Shown: positions 17,301-25,600 of the stretch, in pieces
Layout of the letters: each line of letters starts with the position of its first letter
Position numbering within the stretch: the first letter of the stretch is position 1
DNA from: Selenomonas sp. FOBRC6
Lineage (GTDB): Bacteria; Bacillota; Negativicutes; Selenomonadales; Selenomonadaceae
Direction of reading: 5' to 3'
NCBI RefSeq assembly: GCF_000286455.1
Contig: NZ_ALKG01000022.1
Span: forward strand, 1-40,831
Length of the DNA: 40,831 bases
Notes under the pieces: model-generated
Told to the model about the DNA's origin: nothing
The model's input: the letters and a program-made list of their open reading frames with translations, nothing else
Database searches by the model: none
Made by a program: the position numbers and the translations under genes

Positions 17301-19899
17301 TCGCGCGGACGTTGAGCGTTGCGCCCGTGCCCGAATTATTGTCGCCGTGGAGCGCTGCATTCGTGAGGTTCGCCGTGTAGGTGCCGTCCTCTGCGCCGAG
17401 GTTGACGATGTTCCCCGACGTACTGCTGCCGCGTCCTGCAGACTTGCCGCCGTAAACGTCGCCGCTGACCGTCCCGCCCGTAAGCGTGACAGTGTTTGCT
17501 GTCACATTGTAGCCGACACCGCCCGCAATCTCAGTATTCACCGTGCCGCCCGAAACCGTGACATAGTTCTTCGTCGCGATGCCTGTACCGTCTGTGACCG
17601 CACCGTAGGCATGCGCTACAGTGCCGCCCGCGATCGTGACGCCGTTCTCCTCGACGAGCCCCTGCCCCTCAGAATTTGCGCCGCGCAGCGCATTCGCCAT
17701 GCTGCCTGTGCCGCTGAACGCAATCGTATTGGTCTTCAGCGCACCCGTGCCCTCACTCACCGCGCCGTTGATATTATCCGCTGTACCGCCCGTAAAGACA
17801 ACCTTGTTCTCCGTTGCCTCGGCAGTGCTGGCAACCTTCTCGATATAGCCGCCCGCAACATGATCGGTCGATTCACTGCCGCTGAAATTGACGGTATTGT
17901 TCTTTACCGTGCCCGTTCCAGCGGTATATCCACCGAAAGCCTTCTCCACAATGCCTTTCTGCATCGTGACGCTGTTGCCGGAGACCTCGCCCGCATTATC
18001 TTCGTGCGTGATGAAGCCGCCATAGACCTCCTTGATCTCGTCCGCTGCATTGGGCAGATTAATGGTCGCGTGGTTGTTCGTGACATCGCCCGTCGCACCC
18101 TCGTTGAGACCGCCAAATGCGTACTTCGGGTCGTCCGCTCCATGGATACCCGTAACCGTCAGCTGATTGTCCGTCGTCGTATGTCCCTCGCGGGAAATAC
18201 CGCCGTAGATCTCGCCGTTATACGATGCTGTCGTGCCGTCGTAGTTCACACGGCTACCCTTGAATCGGCTCGCCTCCAACATGAGGGCGTTCGCCGTCGC
18301 CGTATCATTATCCGTGATCAGACGGAACTCGTGCGTCTCGGTCGCATCCGCAGCCTTCTTCGCCGCGTAGTTCCGGAACTTCAGCATATCGGCAGCGTTG
18401 CCGCGCTTCAAGAGAGTAATGCGCGTGATGCCGTGCTGCGTCGCAAGGTAGTCCGCCGACAGCCCCGTGCGGTCGACGGTGATTTTATTCATGTCAACGC
18501 CCGTGCCCGCGAAGTCGCCCGCATCCGTGACCGTCAGCATCGTATCGCCGAACGCAGTCGCACTGTTCAGCTTGAACTTGTAGTTCTCGAAATTGTTGAC
18601 GGACTTCGCTGCGATATTTTTCGCGTTGACATTCAGCGTATTTCCTGTTGCCGCCTTGTCGCCGCCATAGATGTTACTCGCCGAGAGCGTCGTGCCCGAG
18701 AGATCTGTATGCATGTCGTCACCGAGATTGACCGTGTTGTTCTCCGTCTTGCCGTTCGCATGCCACGAATATGCGCCGTAAATATCCTTTGCGAATGTCC
18801 CACCTGCAATGGTAACTACATTGTACTCAACTGTATTAGTGCCCTGAGTTCCCCCACCAAACACAAACTGGTTGATTGTTCCCCCCGAGATAACAACCTG
18901 ATTACCAGATACTGTACCGTTTTGCTCAGAGTATCCGCCAAATATATGTCCCTCTAATACACCGCCCGAAACACTTGCTGTATTACCCGTAACCGTACCG
19001 TTTTGCAGGCCGTAGCCTCCATAGACGTTTCTTTCAAACGTCCCTTCCGCGAGGCTAATCGTATTCCTAACGGCCGCCGAGTCTCCTGCCGCATGGCCGC
19101 CCGTAACGGTCCCCTTGACCCTTGCGCTATCTCCCGTGACCGAAACGGTATTTCCCTCTGCCTTGCCGGTCGTCCCTCGAGAGAAGCCTCCGATAACGTC
19201 TTCTTTGACGAGGCTTTCCGCAACAGAGATACGATTCTCCTTGACCAGCGCCCCATCATCTCCCTCAGCACCGATGACTTGATTCTTCACCGTAGCATCC
19301 TCGAGATGAACCTCATTCGCTTCTGCCGTACCGCTACCCACAAGACGTCCGCCGTAGGCGGTCGCATTGACTGTCCCCTTGATATTGACGATGTTACCTT
19401 TTACACCGCCCTTTGCGTAGCCACCAAAGATAGGATTCTCTGCCCAGCCGCCCGGCTCAATGGTGATAGTATTTCGCTCCGCCTTTCCCGTCGCTGACTG
19501 CGCACGTCCTGCATAGACACCTCCGACCTTACCCGTGCCTGTAATCGTGACCTGGTTATTCGTCGAATCGCCATTCCCCGCCGTGTAGCCGCCGTAGACA
19601 TTCAGATTCGTGTTGTTCGTATTCGTGATCTTGATCTTGTTGTTTGTCGTCGTGTTGCCGAGACTCGAATAGCCTCCATAGACAGCTGTGCCTGTGCCGT
19701 TATCTGCCGTTGCGTCGGCGTTTTGGAAGCGGTCGATGTCGGCACGCACATAGTTCACCAAAACATAATCGCCATATATCGGAGGATTGGTTACATCCGT
19801 ATACATGCTGTATTCGAAGTCGCCGCTCGTCGTCTTTCTCTCGGTTTTGCGATTCGTTGTCGCGTCGGTGAAGATCTTCAGATCAGCGCCGCTGGTCAC
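14320..19899 (-). other. Largest open part of the broken autotransporter (passenger plus start of barrel)
   Basis: An 1859-codon open stretch of beta-helix passenger with dozens of about 20-residue units of the type GNTVTISGGTVxGxVYGGYs. It is followed by the linker and the first strands of the C-terminal barrel (GSYVDAKGWNLNVGFAR, GPFVEYGRGTYDSYLDDG). The nominal GTG start at 19899 is only the point after the 2-bp frameshift and has no ribosome site, so translation from here is unlikely. Confidence 0.8.
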
Positions 19900-20825
19900 A
19901 CAAGCAGTTCCATTGTGCCAAGGCGGCCGTACTTCGTCGTATCATCATTCCAGCCTTCGGCGTTCATCGTGATCTTGCTCCACTGGACATCGGGCGTAGA
20001 GCCAAAGCCGCCGCTGTCCGACATCTTCAGCATAGTCGTACCCGCTGCAACGCCTTTTGTAAGGTTGAAATTGTACTTCTCGAAGTTCCGCGCCGTCCTG
20101 ACTACGATGCCTGAGGCATTGACATTGAGCGTGTTGCCCGTGACATCATTCGTCTTGTTGCCACCGTAGATCTTTACGCCCGTAAGATTGAACCCCATTG
20201 CCATGGGGTTTTCGCCGTCGCCGAGGTTGACCGTATTGCCCGTCGTCTTGCCTGACCCATCGGAATACGCACCAAAGACATTCGTTCCTCCACTCTTCGT
20301 AAACGCGCCGCCCGAAATCGTCAGCGTATTGCCAGAAGCATTTGCGCTGTTTGCAGAGTTGTTAACCACGCCGCCCGCAGCCTCATCCCCGAGACTGCCG
20401 CCCTTGATCGTCACGGAGTTGCCCGTGACCGCTCCCGTTCCTTGCGTCACGCCGCCAAAGGCATCCCCCTCCACGGTGCCGCCTGCGACGGTGACAGAGT
20501 TGCCCGTGACAGCCTTTGTGGCAGACGCGCCGTTGAAGCCGCCATAGATAGGATCTTTCGACAGCCCGTTGTTGAATATGACATTGTTCTTCGAGACCGC
20601 GCCCGTGCCGCTGACACCGCCGTAGATCATGCTCTGTCCGCCGCCGTTGCTGACGCTGAGTCCGTGAATCGTCAGCGTATTGTTACTGACATCCTCCGTG
20701 GCATTCTTCTTGCCACCGCCGAAAAAGATTCCATATGTGCTGAACGGACGATTCGTCGAGCCGCCTTCCTTGCCGAGCGTGATCTTGTTGTCATTCATCG
20801 AATGCGTCTTGTCCATACCTTCAAG

Positions 20826-20987
20826 GAAACACTGATAAATTCATCCACGCCACCTTAACACATCTTTTTTTGCCCGCTTTTCGTTGGCAAATCTTCCACG
20901 TAGCACTTGCTTATGCGTTCGGTTTACCTTCTTGACAGGACGAAAAATCTGCACAAATCTGACAGACTTCATTTTATCAGCGATTCC
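20826..20987 (+). mobile_element. MITE-like inverted-repeat element, copy B, inserted in the autotransporter gene
   Basis: A 162-bp element flanked by a perfect 5-bp direct repeat TCAAG (20821-20825 and 20988-20992). Ends GAAACACTGATAAATTCA and, reversed, GGAATCGCTGATAAAATGAA are imperfect inverted repeats. Removing the element and one TCAAG restores the reading frame as ..TISGLEGMDKTHS.., which proves insertion into a once intact gene. It carries no transposase, so it must have been moved by an enzyme encoded elsewhere. The family cannot be named from sequence alone. Confidence 0.9.
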
Positions 20988-21181
20988 TCAAGACCGCTGA
21001 TGGTACCGCCTTCCTGCGTATACGTATGCTCCGCCGCATACGTCGACGGTGCGGAGAACCATAGGCCTCCCCTGGTAGACAGTCCCAATGCAACGTAGAC
21101 AGCCAAGCGACGCTGTGCTTTCAATCCGTTGAACATGTGCTCCTCCATTTTTTTACTTTATCACCGAGATTCTTTCGTCGG

Positions 21182-21200
21182 TCTCAGTCGCAGACTGAGA
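21182..21200. promoter_or_regulatory. Leader hairpin of the broken autotransporter
   Basis: A perfect 8-bp inverted repeat (TCTCAGTC / GACTGAGA with a 3-base loop) between the promoter and the ribosome site of the autotransporter transcript. It could be a stabilising 5' stem or an operator. The intact paralogue has a hairpin at the same relative place. Confidence 0.5.
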
Positions 21201-21219
21201 TTCAATATACAAAAAGTGT

Positions 21220-21249
21220 ATAATACGTGAGAGATATTGTAGTTGTCAA
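21220..21249 (-). promoter_or_regulatory. Promoter of the broken autotransporter
   Basis: -35 TTGACA (21244-21249), 18-base spacer, -10 TATTAT (21220-21225) on the minus strand, in an AT-rich island. The promoter is still near consensus although the gene is broken. The rest of 21137-21447 holds this leader and the divergent hicA promoter and no other gene. Confidence 0.8.
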
Positions 21250-21400
21250 CGCTATTTCTAATTTATTGCATTTCTTTTTGAATAAAACTCAACAAAACAT
21301 GAATAAAAGAATATCGCTTTACTTTTATATATGAATCCTCTTTCATATTTGTGCGTGCTGCAACACTCTCCTGCACAAAACGCCACAATTCGGATTCTTC

Positions 21401-21429
21401 TGGACAGGTGTACGCATTGTGCTTATAAT
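21401..21429 (+). promoter_or_regulatory. Promoter of hicAB
   Basis: -35 TGGACA (21401-21406), 17-base spacer, consensus -10 TATAAT (21424-21429). The predicted start site is about a dozen bases before the hicA ATG, which supports the 21448 start. Confidence 0.75.
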
Positions 21430-21447
21430 ATGAGTGAAGGTGGTGGG

Positions 21448-21642
21448 ATGCGTTTTATTGAGTTGGATCGCCTCTTAAGGAAGAATGGTTGGCATGTGGT
21501 ACGAACGAAGGGGTCACATTACCAATACCAAAAAGATGAGGTAAATGAAACACTCACTGTTCCAAACCATCCCGGTGACATAGCAAATATTATTGTGAAG
21601 AACATACTAAGAGGCGCGGGAATCAACCGCTCATTCGTGTGA
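21448..21642 (+). CDS. hicA: HicA-type mRNA interferase toxin
   Basis: A 64-aa protein with the double-stranded-RNA-binding-like HicA fold. Hallmarks are the N-terminal helix FIELDRLLRKNGWHVVRTKGSHYQY with the catalytic His in GSH (His24), then LTVPNHPGDIANIIVKNILRGAGI, the usual VPxH..i..g.l..ilkqagi ending. HicA cleaves mRNA when free of HicB. The start ATG at 21448 follows AAGGTGG. A longer frame begins before the promoter's start site and is rejected. It is the first gene of the pair, 15 bases before hicB, the normal order for this family. Confidence 0.92.
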   Translation: MRFIELDRLLRKNGWHVVRTKGSHYQYQKDEVNETLTVPNHPGDIANIIVKNILRGAGINRSFV

Positions 21643-21657
21643 AAGGAGAACGTGTCT

Positions 21658-22017
21658 ATGAAGCTCGTATATCCCGCTATTTTTTACACCGCTGATGAAG
21701 CATTTGCCGTCGTTGTCCCTGATCTTCCCGGCTGTGTTTCGGGCGGTGCTACTCTCCCCGAGGCGATTGCCATGGGCGAGGATGCGGCATCGGGCTGGGT
21801 GCTCGGCGAACTGGAGGACGGTAAAGCTGCACCGCCCGCAAGCCGCATCGAGGACACTCACCCCGATCCCGAGATGGGCGAAGGTTTCGTCAGTCTGCTC
21901 TCGCTCGATATGGATGCATACGCCGCGAAGTACGGCAGCAAGTCCATCCGCAAGAATCTCACCATCCCGGCATGGCTGAACACCTTCGCCGAAAAGAAGC
22001 GGCAGTATGAGCCCTAA
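21658..22017 (+). CDS. hicB: HicB-type antitoxin
   Basis: A 119-aa protein with a partial RNase H-like HicB domain at the N-terminus (YPAIFYTADEAFAVVVPDLPGCVSGGATLPEA) and a C-terminal ribbon-helix-helix-like stretch (SKSIRKNLTIPAWLNTFAEKKR) for DNA binding. It neutralises HicA and normally represses its own operon. AAAGGAG precedes both a GTG (21652) and the ATG at 21658. The ATG has the better spacing. Confidence 0.92.
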   Translation: MKLVYPAIFYTADEAFAVVVPDLPGCVSGGATLPEAIAMGEDAASGWVLGELEDGKAAPPASRIEDTHPDPEMGEGFVSLLSLDMDAYAAKYGSKSIRKNLTIPAWLNTFAEKKRQYEP

Positions 22018-22094
22018 AGTCTCTCCTGCCACAGTGGGAAAGGAAGATCGTTTGCGGGGATGGGAACGCTTTGAACAACAGAAAGGATTTTCAC

Positions 22095-22493
22095 ATGGAC
22101 TACACAAGTAAGATCGCCGTCGGCATGACACGTGAAGCGGTGGACACGGTGACGGATGCAAATACGGCGCTGACGGTCGGCAGCGGCTCGCTCGCGGTGT
22201 ACGCAACGCCCGCGATGGCGGCACTGATGGAGCGTGCGGCGGCGGAACTCTGCCAAGAGGAGTGTCCCGAGGGATGGACAACGGTCGGCACAGAGCTGCA
22301 TATCAAGCATCGTGCAGCAACGCCGACGGGACTCACTGTCCGTGCCATAGCCGAGGTAACGGCAGTGGACGGGCGTGCAATCTCACTCAAGGTGACGGCG
22401 TACGACGAGCGCGAGGAGATCGGCACGGGCACACACACACGCTTTGCTGTTGCCGTCGAAAAATTTATGGCAAAAGCGGAGGGGAAGCGGTAA
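22095..22493 (+). CDS. FlK-like hotdog thioesterase
   Basis: A 132-aa hotdog-fold protein. In the family of fluoroacetyl-CoA thioesterase FlK the catalytic Thr, Glu and His are spaced +8 and +26. Here Thr38 (ATPAM), Glu46 (MERAA) and His72 (LHIKH) have exactly that spacing, so the active site looks complete. It probably hydrolyses a short-chain acyl-CoA. True fluoroacetate resistance cannot be assumed, as most relatives have other or unknown substrates. The start ATG is seven bases after AAAGGA. It lies 77 bases after hicB on the same strand with no terminator between, so hicAB and this gene may be co-transcribed. Confidence 0.8.
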   Translation: MDYTSKIAVGMTREAVDTVTDANTALTVGSGSLAVYATPAMAALMERAAAELCQEECPEGWTTVGTELHIKHRAATPTGLTVRAIAEVTAVDGRAISLKVTAYDEREEIGTGTHTRFAVAVEKFMAKAEGKR

Positions 22494-22527
22494 CCGGGAT
22501 GGGAAGCTAATAGGGTTAACCTCCAAG

Positions 22528-22580
22528 CCTCCCCCGTGCGCCACGGGGGAGGGGAACCGCGTAGGCGGTGGAAGGGGCGC
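22528..22580 (+). repeat. REP-like double palindrome, copy 1
   Basis: An 11-bp perfect stem CCTCCCCCGTG / CACGGGGGAGG with a 3-base loop, followed by a second small palindrome ACCGC / GCGGT and GGAAGGGGC. A near-identical sequence stands at 33195-33248 in reverse orientation. Such elements are usually dispersed between genes. Confidence 0.75.
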
Positions 22581-22608
22581 TTGCAGCGATTTATCTAACA
22601 CAAAGACA

Positions 22609-22651
22609 GCGGCTGCTGCACGAAGTTTTTAGCTTCGTACAGCAGCCGCCT
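22609..22651. terminator. Terminator between thioesterase gene and intact autotransporter
   Basis: A 17-bp stem (one mismatch) GCGGCTGCTG..CGAAG with its complement, and a short T-rich loop. It is followed by TTATTTTAT on the plus strand. It lies between two convergent genes, 31 bases from the autotransporter stop. Confidence 0.75.
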
Positions 22652-22681
22652 TATTTTATGCTCTATTGCATTGTATTTTTC

Positions 22682-25600
22682 TTAGAATGCCCAGGCGATG
22701 TTGAAGCCGCCCGTGATACCCTTACGCTTGCCCGCATATCCCGTGAGGTTCAGACCATAGGTGACGGTGCTGTCCGCCGGAGCGAAGCGGTAGCCAAGCT
22801 CGAAGAGTGTCGTGCCTCCCTTGAGGCTCGTACCCGGCAGCCCAAAGCCCTGATAGGACGCCGAACTCTTGCCGTCAAATTCATACTCCCACGCAAGACC
22901 TGCGTAGAGTTCCGAATCGAGGCCGTTCTTGATCGTATAGCGCGTGCCGAGGCGCAGGCGGCTCGAGTTCGACGCACCGAAGTCATACGTCTCACCGCTC
23001 GAGAGTTTCGTGCTCATCCCCGCCTGATGTGCATAGAAGTACTTTGCATAGGTCTCAAACTGGTTGCCGCTCAGGAACTCTCTCTTCTGACCGATGCCAA
23101 GATGCCCCGCAAAGTAATTGCTTGAGGTATCATAGCCCGTGCCGCGCGATTCGACGGTGCCGCTGTAGTCACTCTTTGCCTTACCGACGCGGAGGCTTCC
23201 CTCAATGTAGGTGCCGCTCATATTCTCCGACTTTGCCATGACGCCGAAGCCGAGGTAGCTTGTCTTGCCGTCGCCATGCGTACCATCATCCAGATAGGAG
23301 TCATACGAGCCGCGCCCGTACTCGACGAAGGGGCCAAATGTCAGCGAGCTGTCCGACAGCTCGTTGCGACGTGCAAAGCCGACGTTGAGGTTCCAGCCCT
23401 TCGCATCGACGTACGAGCCTGTCTTGAGCCGTGCGCTGCCGTAGCTCTGTGCGGCAAAGAGCTGATAGCTGCCGAGCATGGAAAGCGGTGCCTTCGATGC
23501 GTCGGTGTTCTTGCTGTTCGCAAGCGGCGCGTCCACGATGTCGGCAATCTGTCCTGCCGCTGCCTCTGCCGCAGGAATACCGACATTGACGATGAGGTCG
23601 GAGCCGCTTGCGAGGAAGGCGAGAGCCGCCGACTGCGTCTCGACGAGGGATTTCGCCTGAGGCGAAACCGACACACTCTTAACGCGTGCGATCAGCTCGT
23701 TCTTATAGCCCGACGAGGCGTTGACGCTATTGCGTGTCTCAAGACCAAACGTATAGTTCAGTGTAACGCCTTTCTGCGTCTTGTACTCCTTGCCGGTAAA
23801 GTCATCCGTCGTGAGGTTCTTATCCGTGGGCAGTTTGACGAGGCTGACAATATCGCCGTTATGAATTGGTGCACCGTCCCCATCAATATCGATGCCAAGA
23901 GTCATCCCCCGAATATCCTTATGCGACAAATCGGTCAGCGTCAGCATCGAGAAACGCATATCCGATTTCGGGCTGAGGTAGAAGTTGAGGTTCTGGAAGC
24001 CCTCGAAATAGCCCACCGTTGTGCCCGTATCATAGATATTCAGCGTATTTCCGTCCGTAAGGGGTGCGGGACCGTCGTTCGCGGGCGATCCCGTCGAAAG
24101 CCAGCCGCCGTAGACATGCCCCTTCACCGTCGTACCGCGCAGCGTGACGGTATTGTCCTTTGCTGTCTTACCCCAGCCGCCGTAGACATTGCCGCCGATC
24201 ATGCTTCCATTGTTCGCAATGCTGCCGATGGTAACGCGCCCAAGATCGACAATGCTCTTTTCCACGTCACCGCTGACCGAATAGCCGCCGTAGATATTGC
24301 CGACGACCGAACCATTCAGCACCTGAACGCGGTTGGATGAGAGCTTCAGCTTGCTCTCGGACTTTGCGCCGTAGATATTGCCCGTGAGATTGCCGTTCAG
24401 GAGGGTGACACTGTTGTCCGTCATCTCTCCGTCGCTCGCAATATTCTTCGCATACGCGCCGTATACATCACGGATGCTCAGAGCAGCATCGCGGTCGATG
24501 GTGAGCGCGTTGCTCGTGAGGTTCGCCTTCTTTTCGCCCGTCGTGACACCGGCCGCAGCAAAGGTCTTGATGCCGTCCGCCTGCGTTCCCGTGATGAGAA
24601 GCTTGTTCCGCTCCACATCATAGCCCATCGCAGAGATTCCTGTGAATACCTCATCGCTCACGAGTTTGGCATCTGTGCCGTCATAGCGGCGATCACCGTC
24701 ACGCAGACGGTTGACCGTCAGCAGAACATCCTGCCCTGTGACCGTCCCCGTAGCCGTTGTCGTGCTCGCGTTGCCGTTGATATGCAGATAAGCTTCGTAC
24801 GGATCGTTCGGATAGTAGGTCTTTGTGATATCCGTAGCAGAGTAGTTCGAGAAGTTCATCCCGTCCGCACTCTGAATGAGCCTGAGGGAATGTGAACCCA
24901 TCCACGTCGGATCAATGTTGAACTTCTGCGCATCCACCGTGATCTTCTTAAAATTAACGATTGTGCCAAGACCGCCCGCTCCCTTGATATGGAGCATGGT
25001 CTTGCCGATGAGCGTGTTGTTGTGAAGAATGAATTTGAAGGTGTCGAAATTGCGAACCTTGTTGACCACAACCTGTTTCTTGTTGTCCGAGCTGTCGCCC
25101 GCCTGCACAATGAGCGTGTTGTCCGCGCCCGCGCCGGTATCGTTCGCACCGTAGATATCGCCCTCGATGGTCGCGTCGTAGCTGCCGTTGTCCGCGCCGA
25201 GGATGAGTGTATTCTTCGTCGCCTGACCTGCAGCCGCAGACCAGCCTGCAAAGACGTTGCCCGTCACCTTGCCGCCCGTGATCTGAACGGTATTGTCCGT
25301 AACTGCCCCCGTACCTGCAGAGTAGCCGCCATAGAGCGTCCCCGCCGTACCGCCTGCCATAAGGACGCGGTTGTTCTGCACTGTGTCAGTATTATTGCTG
25401 CGCCCGATGTAGCCGCCATAGCCCTCTGTCACAGAGAAGGGATTTGTGCCTGTGGAGCGAATCTCGAGGATATTCCCGTCATTGGGGGTTGTGCCGCCCG
25501 AGCCGCCCGTCTTGCCAAGTGTCTTAGCGCCGTATGCTCTGATGCTGCGAGTCAGCGTACCATCGATGGTCAGACGGTTGTGCCTGGTCGTCTGTCCGCC

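Larger units (their letters stand above)
13865..21136 (-). pseudogene. Autotransporter adhesin-like gene, broken by insertion and two frameshifts
   Basis: A paralogue of the intact autotransporter at 22682-28744, about 7.3 kb, with all parts present but out of frame. The start ATG (21136, after GGAGGAG) opens a 55-codon frame with a signal peptide (MFNGLKAQRRLAVYVALG, cut near TYA). A 162-bp element (20826-20987) then ends it with TGA at 20969-20971. The passenger resumes from 20816 to a stop at 19896, where (TG)3 replaces an expected (TG)2. It continues 19899-14320 (1859 codons) and loses frame again near 14343, where GG stands for an expected GGG. The barrel finishes in 14350-13865, ending VTWAF with a C-terminal Phe. 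The passenger has six large modules ending in an NFexYkF..tMLTLT-type segment, against four in the paralogue. With the element plus one target copy removed, and the two small indels mended, one frame of about 2,360 codons results. The small indels could be sequencing errors; the insertion is not. Confidence 0.88.
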
